Assembly: GCF_000225825.1 (NCBI RefSeq) | Contig: NZ_AGBX01000005.1 | Coordinates: forward strand, 1-64,000 | Direction of reading: 5' to 3' | Source of the DNA: Brachybacterium squillarum M-6-3 | GTDB taxonomy: Bacteria > Actinomycetota > Actinomycetes > Actinomycetales > Dermabacteraceae | DNA length: 64,000 nt | In this document: in pieces, positions 56,854-64,000 of the stretch | How positions within the stretch are numbered: the stretch's first letter is position 1 | How the letters are laid out: each line of letters starts with the position of its first letter | Position numbers and translations under genes: made by a program | The notes under the pieces: model-generated | Told to the model about the DNA's origin: nothing | What the model saw: the letters and a program-made list of their open reading frames with translations, nothing else | Databases searched by the model: none

Positions 56854-57785
56854 TGGGTCACTCCCACAGCCACGGCCCGCGGGCCGACCAGGGTGGCGGA
56901 AGGTCGCAGTCCGCGGCGGGCCGCCACCGCGGCCGCCTCGTCGCGGCCCTCGTGCTGATCGGCGGCTTCTTCCTCGTCGAGCTGGTCACCGCGCTGCTGA
57001 CCGGCTCCCTCGCCCTGCTCTCCGACGCCGGGCACATGGCCGCCGACGTCGTCACCCTCACCGCCGCGCTCGGCGCCACCGTGCTCGCCTCCCGGCCCGA
57101 CCGCGGCGGCCGCCGCAGCTTCGGCCTGTACCGGGTGGAGGTCTTCGCCTCCCTGCTGGCGGTGATGGTGATGCTGGCCGTGGCCGCCTGGGTGGTGATC
57201 GAGGCGACCGGCCGGCTCGGGCAGGGCGCCGAGGTGGACACGGGCCCGATGCTCGTGGTCGGTGCGCTCGGCCTGGTGGTGAACCTGGTGGTGATGCGGC
57301 TGCTGGCCTCCGGGGCGCGGGAGAGCCTGAACCTCAAGGGCGCCTACCTCGAGGTGCTCGCCGACACCGTCGGCTCGATCGGCGTGATCGTCGCCGGGAT
57401 CCTGGTGGCCGTGACCGGCTCCGCGCTCGCCGACACCGTGGTGGCCCTCGCCATCGGCGTCTTCGTGGCCGTGCGCGCGGTGATGCTGGGCCGGGAGGTC
57501 TTCGGGGTGCTCGCCCAGGAGACCCCGCCGCGCCTGGACGCCGCGCAGGTGGAGGCCGACCTCGCGGCCGTCGAGGGCGTCGCCGAGGTGCACGACCTGC
57601 ACCTGTGGACCCTCACCTCCGGGATGGAGGTCGCCTCCGCGCACCTGCGCCTCACCGTCGACGGGGACGGCCATGCCGTGCTCGACGCCGCCCAGGCGGT
57701 GCTGCGCCGGGAGCACGGGCTGGACCACTGCACCCTGCAGATCGAGCCCGCCGACCATCACACGGAGGCCGAGTCCCGCTGGTGA
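56853..57785 (+). CDS. Cation diffusion facilitator (zinc efflux, CzcD type)
   Basis: 310 residues with six membrane helices and a cytoplasmic C-terminal domain. A His-rich MGHSHSHG opens it. Metal site residues are His and Asp in SDAGHMAAD (helix 2) and Glu and Asp in LEVLADTVGS (helix 5). The second site has Glu where CzcD/ZitB has His, a variant seen in actinobacterial members. It exports Zn(II), possibly Co or Cd, against protons. It overlaps the sensor gene by one base. Confidence 0.88.
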   Translation: MGHSHSHGPRADQGGGRSQSAAGRHRGRLVAALVLIGGFFLVELVTALLTGSLALLSDAGHMAADVVTLTAALGATVLASRPDRGGRRSFGLYRVEVFASLLAVMVMLAVAAWVVIEATGRLGQGAEVDTGPMLVVGALGLVVNLVVMRLLASGARESLNLKGAYLEVLADTVGSIGVIVAGILVAVTGSALADTVVALAIGVFVAVRAVMLGREVFGVLAQETPPRLDAAQVEADLAAVEGVAEVHDLHLWTLTSGMEVASAHLRLTVDGDGHAVLDAAQAVLRREHGLDHCTLQIEPADHHTEAESRW

Positions 57786-57810
57786 GCCCTCGGGCGGGGC
57801 GGCCGGCGCC

Positions 57811-58539
57811 TCAGGGCGGCAATAGCAGCGCCCGCAGCGCGGACATGTCCTCCACCACCGCCCGTGGCCGCTCGGCCTTCAATGTGGCGCGGTCGGCGGC
57901 GCCCCAGGTGACGCCGATCGCGGCCATGCCCGCCGCGTGCGCGGCCTGCAGATCGGTGGGGGCGTCGCCCACGTAGACCGCCTCCGCCGGGGCGGTGCCC
58001 AGGTGCTCGAGGGCGATCCGCAGCGGGGCCGGGTCCGGCTTGTGGCGGTCCGAGTCCTCCTGGCCGATCACCAGATCGATGGCGGGCAGGCCGGTCGCGA
58101 CCATGCCGCGCCGGGCCAGCTCACGCCGCTTCGAGGTGACCACGCCCTGCCGCGCCCCGGCCGCGTCCAGTGCCCGGACCAGCTCGGCGGCGCCGGGGAA
58201 GGGGCGGATCATCGCATCGTGCGCCGCGAGCATCACCTCGCGGTAGTGGGCCGTCATCGCCTCCGCCCGCGCCGGATCCAGCGCCCGGAAGGAGTCCTCC
58301 AGCGGCAGCCCGATCCAGGGCCGCATCGACCCCGGGTCGACGTCCTCGACCCCGAAGTGCGCGAAGACCTGCCGGTAGGAGTCCAGGATCAGGGCGATGG
58401 AGTCCACCAGGGTGCCGTCGAGGTCGAAGAGCACCACCGGGAACGGCAGGCCGGACCCGGTGAGTTCGACGGCGCTGGCGCGAGTGGCGGGGTCAGCTCG
58501 GTCGGCGGGGTCTGCGGGGTCGGTGGGGGAGGCGGTCAT
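57811..58539 (-). CDS. HAD-superfamily hydrolase, phosphoglycolate-phosphatase-like
   Basis: 242 residues with the nucleophile motif FDLDGTLVDS, motif II TSK, the Lys in RHKPDP and the acidic loop VYVGDAPTDL. A helical cap is inserted at about 50-110. Subfamily IA with PpaX/Gph character; the substrate may be phosphoglycolate, pyrophosphate or another small phosphate. The first ~30 residues are Pro/Ala/Asp-rich (repeated ADPAD). Confidence 0.8.
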   Translation of the reverse strand: MTASPTDPADPADRADPATRASAVELTGSGLPFPVVLFDLDGTLVDSIALILDSYRQVFAHFGVEDVDPGSMRPWIGLPLEDSFRALDPARAEAMTAHYREVMLAAHDAMIRPFPGAAELVRALDAAGARQGVVTSKRRELARRGMVATGLPAIDLVIGQEDSDRHKPDPAPLRIALEHLGTAPAEAVYVGDAPTDLQAAHAAGMAAIGVTWGAADRATLKAERPRAVVEDMSALRALLLPP

Positions 58540-58616
58540 GCCCGCCATCCTTCCGCGTCGCCCGCGGCCCGGACCAGCCGCCGCGCCGCCCCCGGACCGG
58601 TCGTAGGGTCGGTCCC

Positions 58617-59402
58617 ATGACCGCCTCACAGCCCGCCCCGTCCTCCGCCCCGCTCACCGCCGTCGTCACCGGGGCCTCCTCCGGCATCGGGCGCGCCACC
58701 GCCGTCCGCCTCGTCGCCGAGGGCTGGCGGGTTCTCGCCGTCGCCCGCCGCGCGGACCGCCTCGCCGAGCTGGCCGCGGAGACCGGCTGCGAGGTGCTCG
58801 CCGTCGACGTCACCGACGAGGCCTCCGTCGACGGCCTGGCGGCCCGCTGCCGCGAGCTGTTCGGGGGCACGCTGAACGCCGTGGTCCATGTCGCCGGCGG
58901 GGCGCTCGGGGTGGAGTCGGTCGCCGAGGCCGACCTGGACAAGTGGCAGGGCATGTTCTCCATGAACGTGCTCGGCTCGCTGCGGGTCACCCGCGCCCTG
59001 CTGCCCGACCTGCGCCGCAGCGGCCGCGGCGACGTGCTGTTCGTGACCTCCGTGGCCGCCACCGAGGTCTACCCCGGCGGCTCCGGCTACCACGCGGCCA
59101 AGGCCGGGGAGCACATGCTGGGCCGCACCCTGCGGCTCGAGCTGAACGGCGAGCCCGTCCGCGTCATCGAGGTGGCCCCCGGCATGGTCCGCACCGAGGA
59201 GTTCTCCCTGGTGCGGCTCGGAGATCCTGAGGCCGCCGACGCCGTCTACGACGGGGTGGATCAGCCGCTGACCGCCGAGGACTGCGCCGACGTCATCTCC
59301 TACGCGCTGAACGCCCCGCACCACGTGAACCTCGACCTGGTCATCGTGCGCCCGCTGGCCCAGGCCGCCGCCCACAAGGTGGCACGCCACCAGGGGCTCT
59401 GA
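58617..59402 (+). CDS. Short-chain dehydrogenase/reductase
   Basis: 261 residues, classical SDR: NAD(P) loop TGASSGIGRA, Ser in FVTSVAATE, and catalytic Tyr/Lys in YHAAKAGE. It resembles the YdfG/serine dehydrogenase-like branch with broad alcohol substrates. A TAGGGT hexamer (58604-58609) ends 7 nt before the ATG, so it is likely leaderless. Confidence 0.85.
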   Translation: MTASQPAPSSAPLTAVVTGASSGIGRATAVRLVAEGWRVLAVARRADRLAELAAETGCEVLAVDVTDEASVDGLAARCRELFGGTLNAVVHVAGGALGVESVAEADLDKWQGMFSMNVLGSLRVTRALLPDLRRSGRGDVLFVTSVAATEVYPGGSGYHAAKAGEHMLGRTLRLELNGEPVRVIEVAPGMVRTEEFSLVRLGDPEAADAVYDGVDQPLTAEDCADVISYALNAPHHVNLDLVIVRPLAQAAAHKVARHQGL

Positions 59403-59440
59403 GGCAGATGGCCTGAGACCCGCACGACGCCCGGCATGAG

Positions 59441-59471
59441 CGACGCCCCCGGCCGGGGGCCGGGGGCGTCG
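59441..59471. terminator. Hairpin between SDR and ferredoxin
   Basis: CGACGCCCCCGG (59441-59452) pairs perfectly with CCGGGGGCGTCG (59460-59471) between convergent genes. Confidence 0.6.
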
Positions 59472-59493
59472 TGTGCTGCAGGGGTGCGCGGTC

Positions 59494-59766
59494 TCAGACG
59501 TCGATCTCGATCTCGCCGATGCCGCGGGAGACGCAGGTGGTCAGCTGGGACTCCTGCTCGTCCTCGGTGAGGAACTCGTCCATGTGCTCGACCTCGCCCT
59601 CGACGAGGGGCACCACGCAGGTGCCGCAGACGCCTCCCTCGCAGGAGTAGTCCATCGAGATCCCGGCGTCGAGCAGGGCCTGCAGCAGGGATTGGCCCTC
59701 GGCGACCTCGATGGTCACGTCGGACTTCCGGCACTTCGCGGTGAAGGGCTCTCCGAACAGCGACAT
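59494..59766 (-). CDS. Plant-type [2Fe-2S] ferredoxin
   Basis: 90 residues with the four cluster ligands Cys42, Cys47, Cys50 and Cys78 in CEGGVCGTC and TTCVS. A stand-alone electron carrier, probably serving an oxygenase or reductase elsewhere. The acidic surface (EGEVEHMDEFLTEDEQE) is typical. Confidence 0.85.
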   Translation of the reverse strand: MSLFGEPFTAKCRKSDVTIEVAEGQSLLQALLDAGISMDYSCEGGVCGTCVVPLVEGEVEHMDEFLTEDEQESQLTTCVSRGIGEIEIDV

Positions 59767-59930
59767 GCTCGCTCCTTGCTGTCTGGCAGGGCGGATCGCA
59801 CGGGTGGATCCGCTGGTCCCCCAGCATCCCACGTGCGGGCGCGGGGCAGAGGGTGAGGAGGACCTCACCGGGGCTCCGTCACGGGACCGAGGGGCTGGTG
59901 ACCAGGGGTGTCATTCCCGGTCACGCGCGG

Positions 59931-60200
59931 TCACAGGGGAGGGGGCGCGTCCGCCTGCTGGACGGTCGCCGCGGCGCCGAGCACCGCGCCGGAGGGCGCC
60001 AGCTCCAGCACCGCGGGTCCGAAGCTCAGCACCAGGGCGGCCGTGGCGCCGAGGGCCGCCACGCTGCCGCCCATCGCGGCGAGCACGGCGGCGGTGCGGG
60101 AGGGGCGGGGATCGAGGGTCGCCGCCCGGACCACGGTCGCGGGCGGCTGGGGCACCTCGCGCACGACGAGGGCGCAGGAGGGGTCGGTCGGAGTGTTCAT
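59931..60200 (-). CDS. Small single-span membrane protein
   Basis: 89 residues from an ATG with AAGGAGA upstream. A polar N-terminus of about 35 residues precedes one long Ala/Gly/Val/Leu membrane stretch (about 38-80). Unrecognised. It is divergent from the two-component system, which may regulate it. Confidence 0.5.
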   Translation of the reverse strand: MNTPTDPSCALVVREVPQPPATVVRAATLDPRPSRTAAVLAAMGGSVAALGATAALVLSFGPAVLELAPSGAVLGAAATVQQADAPPPL

Positions 60201-60395
60201 CGGGTCTCCTTCTCGGGTGGGCGATGCCCTCGACCGCGGGTCGGGCCGGCGGCGTCGCCGGGACCCATCGGACCGCCGCCGCCTGTGGCGCGCCTGTGCA
60301 TCCGGCACGAGCTCGCTGAGACCGGGCCCGCGCGGGGGCTCCGGGTGGCTCGTGACCAGTACGCTCGGGGCATCCGCACCGCATTGGAGGTCCCC

Positions 60396-61139
60396 GTGTC
60401 GGACAACGCCCTCTCCGCCCTCGCCGCGCTGCCGCGCCTGGAGCACCCCGACGGCAGCCCCGTGCGGGTGCTCATCGTGGAGGACGAGCCCACCATCGCC
60501 GACCTGCTGCGCTTCCCGCTGCAGATGATCGGCTGGGACGTGCGGATCAGCGATGACGGCCTCGAGGCCGTGCGCACCGCCCGCGAGCAGCGCCCCGACG
60601 TGCTGGTGCTGGACCGGATGCTGCCCGGCATCGACGGGGTCGAGGTGCTCACCCGCATCCGCTCCCTGCACCCCGAGGTGCCCGCGCTGATGCTCACCGC
60701 GATGGACGCGCCCGGGGACCGTATCGGCGGCCTCGCCGCCGGGGCCGACGACTACGTGACCAAGCCCTTCACGATCGAGGAGGTGCTGCTGCGGCTGCAC
60801 CGGCTGGTGCAGCGCTCGGGCGTCGTCGCCCAGGGCAGCAACGAGCTGGTGGTCGGCGACCTGGTGATGAACCTCGACACCCACGAGGTCACCCGTGGCG
60901 GCGAGGAGATCACCCTGACCGCCACCCAGTACCAGCTGCTGCAGTACCTGATGGAGAACCCGCAGCGGGTGCTCTCCAAGTCGCAGATCCTCGAGGCCGT
61001 GTGGAACTACGACTTCGGCGGCCAGGCCAACATCGTCGAGCTGTACATCTCCTACCTGCGCAAGCGCATCGACGTGGGCCGGGAGCCGATGATCCACACC
61101 GTGCGCGGCGCCGGCTACGTGCTCAAGCCCGCCGGATGA
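60396..61139 (+). CDS. OmpR-family response regulator
   Basis: 247 residues from a GTG with GGAGG (60386-60390). The receiver has phospho-Asp in [10 protein letters not shown] and Lys in VTKPFT, and the winged helix ends RGAGYVLKP. About 22 extra residues precede the receiver. It is closest by pattern to TrcR/TcrA-type regulators. Its stop overlaps the kinase start (ATGA). Confidence 0.85.
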   Translation: MSDNALSALAALPRLEHPDGSPVRVLIVEDEPTIADLLRFPLQMIGWDVRISDDGLEAVRTAREQRPDVLVLDRMLPGIDGVEVLTRIRSLHPEVPALMLTAMDAPGDRIGGLAAGADDYVTKPFTIEEVLLRLHRLVQRSGVVAQGSNELVVGDLVMNLDTHEVTRGGEEITLTATQYQLLQYLMENPQRVLSKSQILEAVWNYDFGGQANIVELYISYLRKRIDVGREPMIHTVRGAGYVLKPAG

Positions 61140-62668
61140 GCACCCCCGCCCCTCCGCAGCGCGCCCGGCGCCGCCCCGGCCTGCGCGCCACCCTGGTCGC
61201 GCTGCTGGTCTCCACCGTCGCCGTGATCTGCCTGGCGGTGGGGCTGCTGACCCACGCCTCGGTGCGCACCCAGCTCCACGCCGAGCTCGACGACCAGCTC
61301 GACCGCGCCTCCTCCCGGGCCGTGGACCGGGAGCTGCCCGAGCAGGGCGAGGACGGCGGCGGCACCCCGCCGGCCATGCCCGAGGGGGAGGTGCCCGGCA
61401 GCGGCGAGTTCGAGCTGACCGCCCTGGTCGAGGACGGACAGGTCACCTCGGCCGGGTGGCGCGACGAGGACGGGGAGCTGCGCGCCCTGGACGCCGCGGA
61501 CGTCGCCGCCCTCGAGGCGGCCCTGGACGAGGGGGAGCACCACGCCGGCGAGGACGGCGAGGAGCCCACCGTCACGGCCACGGCGGACCTCTCCATCGGC
61601 TCCTACCGGGTGCTGTCGGAGGACTCCGGGGACGGCGGCGCCGTGGTCACCGGCCTGCCGCTCGACTCCGTGCGGGACACCCTGCGCCAGCTCGACCTCA
61701 CCCTGCTCGCGGCCGGCCTCGGCGCCGTGATCGTGGCCGGGGTGGGCGGCTCCCTGCTGATCCGCCGCGCCCTGCGCCCCCTGGACGGCGTGGCCCGCCT
61801 GGCCTCCGAGGTCGCCGAGACCCCGCTGGACCGCGGCAGCGTCACCCTCGCCGAACGGGTGCCCGCCCGCCACACCGTGCCCGGCACCGAGGTGGGGGAG
61901 GTGGGGCGCGCCCTGAACCACCTGCTGGACAACGTGGAGGGCGCCATCGAGACCCGCCACCGCAGCGAGGAGCGGATGCGCCGCTTCATCGGCGACGCCT
62001 CCCACGAGCTGCGCACCCCGCTCACCGCGATCCGCGGCTACACCGAGATGCTGCGGCTCGCCGAGCCGCTCAGCGCCCAGGGCCTGCGGTCCGTGGACCG
62101 GCTCGACGCGCAGTCCGCCCGCATGACCTCCCTGGTGGAGGACCTGCTGCTGCTGACCCGGCTCGACGACGGCGCGCCCCGCAGCGAGGAGGACGTGGAC
62201 CTCGGCGAGGTGGTGCTGGAGAGCGTGATGGACGCCCGCGCCACCGCCCCCGGCCACGGCTGGGACGTCTCCGTGCCCGACGCCCCGGTGACCGTGCACG
62301 GCGACGCCCGCCAGCTCACTCAGGTGGTGGTGAACCTGCTCTCCAACGCCCGCAAGCACACCCCGGCCGGCACCCGGGTGGCCGTGCGCCTGGACACCGT
62401 CGCGGCGGCCCCCGGGACGAAGGGTGCCCCGGCGACGGCGCGGCTGCAGGTGCGCGACGACGGCCCCGGCATCGACCCCGAGCTGCTGCCGGACATCTTC
62501 TCCCGCTTCACCCGCGCGGACCGGGCACGCTCCGGCAGCGAGAACACCACCGGGCTGGGCCTGTCCATCGTCAAGGCCATCGCCGAGGCACACGGCGGCG
62601 GCGTCGCGGTGGCATCCCGCTCCGGCGAGACCGTCTTCACCCTCACCCTACCGCTGCTGCCCGCCTGA
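61136..62668 (+). CDS. Sensor histidine kinase of the TrcS type
   Basis: 510 residues. Two membrane helices (about 20-42 and 190-212) flank an extracytoplasmic domain of about 145 residues rich in acidic residues. HAMP follows, then the phospho-His in [13 protein letters not shown], the N box [10 protein letters not shown] and the G boxes DDGPGI and GLGLSIV. The sensed signal is unknown; the Glu/Asp-rich sensor loop ([13 protein letters not shown]) could bind cations. Confidence 0.85.
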   Translation: MSTPAPPQRARRRPGLRATLVALLVSTVAVICLAVGLLTHASVRTQLHAELDDQLDRASSRAVDRELPEQGEDGGGTPPAMPEGEVPGSGEFELTALVEDGQVTSAGWRDEDGELRALDAADVAALEAALDEGEHHAGEDGEEPTVTATADLSIGSYRVLSEDSGDGGAVVTGLPLDSVRDTLRQLDLTLLAAGLGAVIVAGVGGSLLIRRALRPLDGVARLASEVAETPLDRGSVTLAERVPARHTVPGTEVGEVGRALNHLLDNVEGAIETRHRSEERMRRFIGDASHELRTPLTAIRGYTEMLRLAEPLSAQGLRSVDRLDAQSARMTSLVEDLLLLTRLDDGAPRSEEDVDLGEVVLESVMDARATAPGHGWDVSVPDAPVTVHGDARQLTQVVVNLLSNARKHTPAGTRVAVRLDTVAAAPGTKGAPATARLQVRDDGPGIDPELLPDIFSRFTRADRARSGSENTTGLGLSIVKAIAEAHGGGVAVASRSGETVFTLTLPLLPA

Positions 62669-62697
62669 GCACCCGGCCGCGTGGCTACACTGGTCGC

Positions 62698-62949
62698 ATC
62701 GGCATCGACCCGGCCATCACCGGCGAGCCGCGGGAAGAACGGCCACCCTCCGTGGGCGGCCCTGTAGAACCCGCCGGGACCAGCCCGTCACAGCTGAGGA
62801 ACGAGGGGAGGCCCCCCGCGTCGGTCCGTCCGGCGTCGTGGGCCCCAACCGAGGTGGTACCGCGCCCCCGCCCGCCGGGAGCGTCCTCGGGCAGCAGACC
62901 TGTCCGTCGCGGGACCCGCTCCCGCCGCCCCACCCGGAGGCCCCTCGTC
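62698..62949 (+). promoter_or_regulatory. T-box leader of ileS
   Basis: TACACT (62686-62691) promotes a leader of about 250 bases. The T-box core AGGTGGTACCGCG lies at 62852-62864, and its TGGT (62855-62858) would pair with the ACCA end of uncharged tRNA-Ile. ATC codons at 62704-62706 and 62716-62718, within a short Stem I region, can be the isoleucine specifier. The ribosome-binding site GGAGG (62936-62940) is close to the start and no terminator T-run is present. Control of translation is therefore likely, as described for actinobacterial ileS T-boxes with ultrashort Stem I. Confidence 0.85.
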
Positions 62950-64000
62950 ATGGCGTACCCGCGCACCGGCACCGCCCTCGTCCCCTCGCCGAACCTCCCC
63001 GCGCTCGAGAACCGGGTGCTGGAGTTCTGGCGCATCGACGACACCTTCCGCGCCTCGATCGCGCAGCGCGAGGGCGCCGAGGAGTTCGTCTTCTACGACG
63101 GCCCGCCCTTCGCCAACGGCCTGCCGCACTACGGCCACCTGCTCACCGGCTTCGTCAAGGACGTGGTGCCGCGCTTCCGCACCATGGACGGGCTGAAGGT
63201 CGACCGTCGCTTCGGCTGGGACACCCACGGCCTGCCCGCCGAGCTGGAGGCGATGCGGGAGCTCGGCATGACCGAGAAGGCCGAGATCGAGCAGATGGGC
63301 ATCGAGCAGTTCAACGCCGCCGCCCGCGCCTCGGTGCTGAAGTACACCAAGGAGTGGGAGGAGTACGTCACCCGGCAGGCCCGCTGGGTCGACTTCGAGA
63401 ACGACTACAAGACGCTCGACCCCACCTTCATGGAGTCGGTGCTGTGGGCCTTCAAGACCCTGTACGACAAGGGCCGCGCCTACGAGGGCTACTCGGTGCT
63501 GCCGTACTGCTGGAAGGACCAGACGCCGCTGAGCTCCCACGAGCTGCGGATGGACGACGACGTCTACCAGGACCGGCAGGACCCCTCCGTCGTCGCCACC
63601 TTCCCGCTGGAGGGGGACAAAGCCGCCCAGCTGGGGCTGGAGGGTGTGAAGGCCCTGGCCTGGACCACCACCCCCTGGACCCTGCCCACCAACTTCTCCC
63701 TCGCCGTCGGCCCCGAGATCGAGTACGTCACCGTGCCCGCCGGACCCGAGGGCGCCGCCGATGGCACCGCCGCCGGTGAGGGCACCTTCCTGCTCGCCGC
63801 CGACCTGGTCGCCGCTCACGCCACGAACCTCGGCTACGGCGGCGACGGTGAGGCCGCGCTCGCCGCCGCGGGGGAGAGGCGCTACAGCGGCGCCGAGCTG
63901 GAGTACCTGGCCTACCGGCCGCTGTGGGACGTGTACTCCGCCGACCGCGAGCAGTGGGGCACCCAGAACGCCTGGGTCGTCGTGGTCGCCGACTACGTCT
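62950..64000 (+). CDS. ileS: Isoleucyl-tRNA synthetase (N-terminal part)
   Basis: The first 350 residues of a class I synthetase, running off the right edge. The HIGH-type motif is GLPHYGHLL, preceded by [12 protein letters not shown]. The CP1 editing insertion begins in the visible part ([19 protein letters not shown]). The sequence resembles the eukaryote-like IleRS branch common in actinobacteria, some of which resist mupirocin; the C-terminal part is needed to confirm this. It is controlled by the T-box upstream. Confidence 0.92.
   Translation, partial: MAYPRTGTALVPSPNLPALENRVLEFWRIDDTFRASIAQREGAEEFVFYDGPPFANGLPHYGHLLTGFVKDVVPRFRTMDGLKVDRRFGWDTHGLPAELEAMRELGMTEKAEIEQMGIEQFNAAARASVLKYTKEWEEYVTRQARWVDFENDYKTLDPTFMESVLWAFKTLYDKGRAYEGYSVLPYCWKDQTPLSSHELRMDDDVYQDRQDPSVVATFPLEGDKAAQLGLEGVKALAWTTTPWTLPTNFSLAVGPEIEYVTVPAGPEGAADGTAAGEGTFLLAADLVAAHATNLGYGGDGEAALAAAGERRYSGAELEYLAYRPLWDVYSADREQWGTQNAWVVVVADYV

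Overview
The window is very GC-rich actinobacterial chromosome. It carries a ClpP1-ClpP2-ClpX locus, CarD, a SenX3/RegX3-type phosphate two-component pair, GuaB1, an actinobacterial-type ileS T-box leader, and several genes that look leaderless (TANNNT -10 hexamer 6-7 nt before the ATG). The gene set resembles Dermabacteraceae such as Brachybacterium; the genus is my inference from gene content and has not been tested.

Layout. 0-5.6 kb: an N-terminal fragment of a disordered protein, guaB1, galE, a PTS IIB-ilvA pair and carD. 5.7-14 kb: a lipoprotein, the regX3/senX3 pair divergent from phoU with a PHO-box-like repeat between them, then a minus-strand run (DUF4235, LCP ligase, trmB, Rieske lipoprotein, peptide deformylase, YihY). 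14-19.6 kb: a GH65 phosphorylase-phosphoglucomutase operon and an SRPBCC-MFS pair. 19.7-26.5 kb: an accessory-looking stretch with three genes that appear internally deleted or truncated (a VOC protein, a P-loop kinase, a DUF1028 protein), two palindromic repeats, an ABC exporter pair, an aminotransferase and an alkylation-repair pair (ogt, ada-alkA). 26.5-34.2 kb: tRNA-Gly, tRNA-Pro, trigger factor with a long lysine/alanine/proline tail, a reductase-like protein, an NlpC/P60 hydrolase, clpP1-clpP2-clpX and chorismate mutase.

The standout is 34.2-44.4 kb, a self-contained selenocysteine cassette. It has a formate dehydrogenase alpha subunit whose gene is interrupted by an in-frame TGA (codon 189) followed by a SECIS hairpin, then fdhB, an NrfD-type membrane subunit, selD, a small membrane protein, tRNA-Sec, selA and selB. 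The cassette makes selenophosphate, charges and converts tRNA-Sec, delivers it at the TGA, and the resulting enzyme passes formate electrons to the quinone pool.

44.4-50.8 kb: valS, a third copy of the palindromic repeat, a metallophosphoesterase, and an IS110-family element. The upstream end of that element can be folded into a two-loop RNA, one loop of which carries the element's own terminal sequence, as expected of a bridge RNA. Next is a lipoate ligase with its domains in swapped order. 50.9-64 kb: a hypothetical protein, an ABC-2 exporter operon, a DAACS symporter, an ArsR/CDF zinc module, a HAD phosphatase, an SDR, a ferredoxin, a second two-component system, and ileS behind a T-box leader, running off the right edge.
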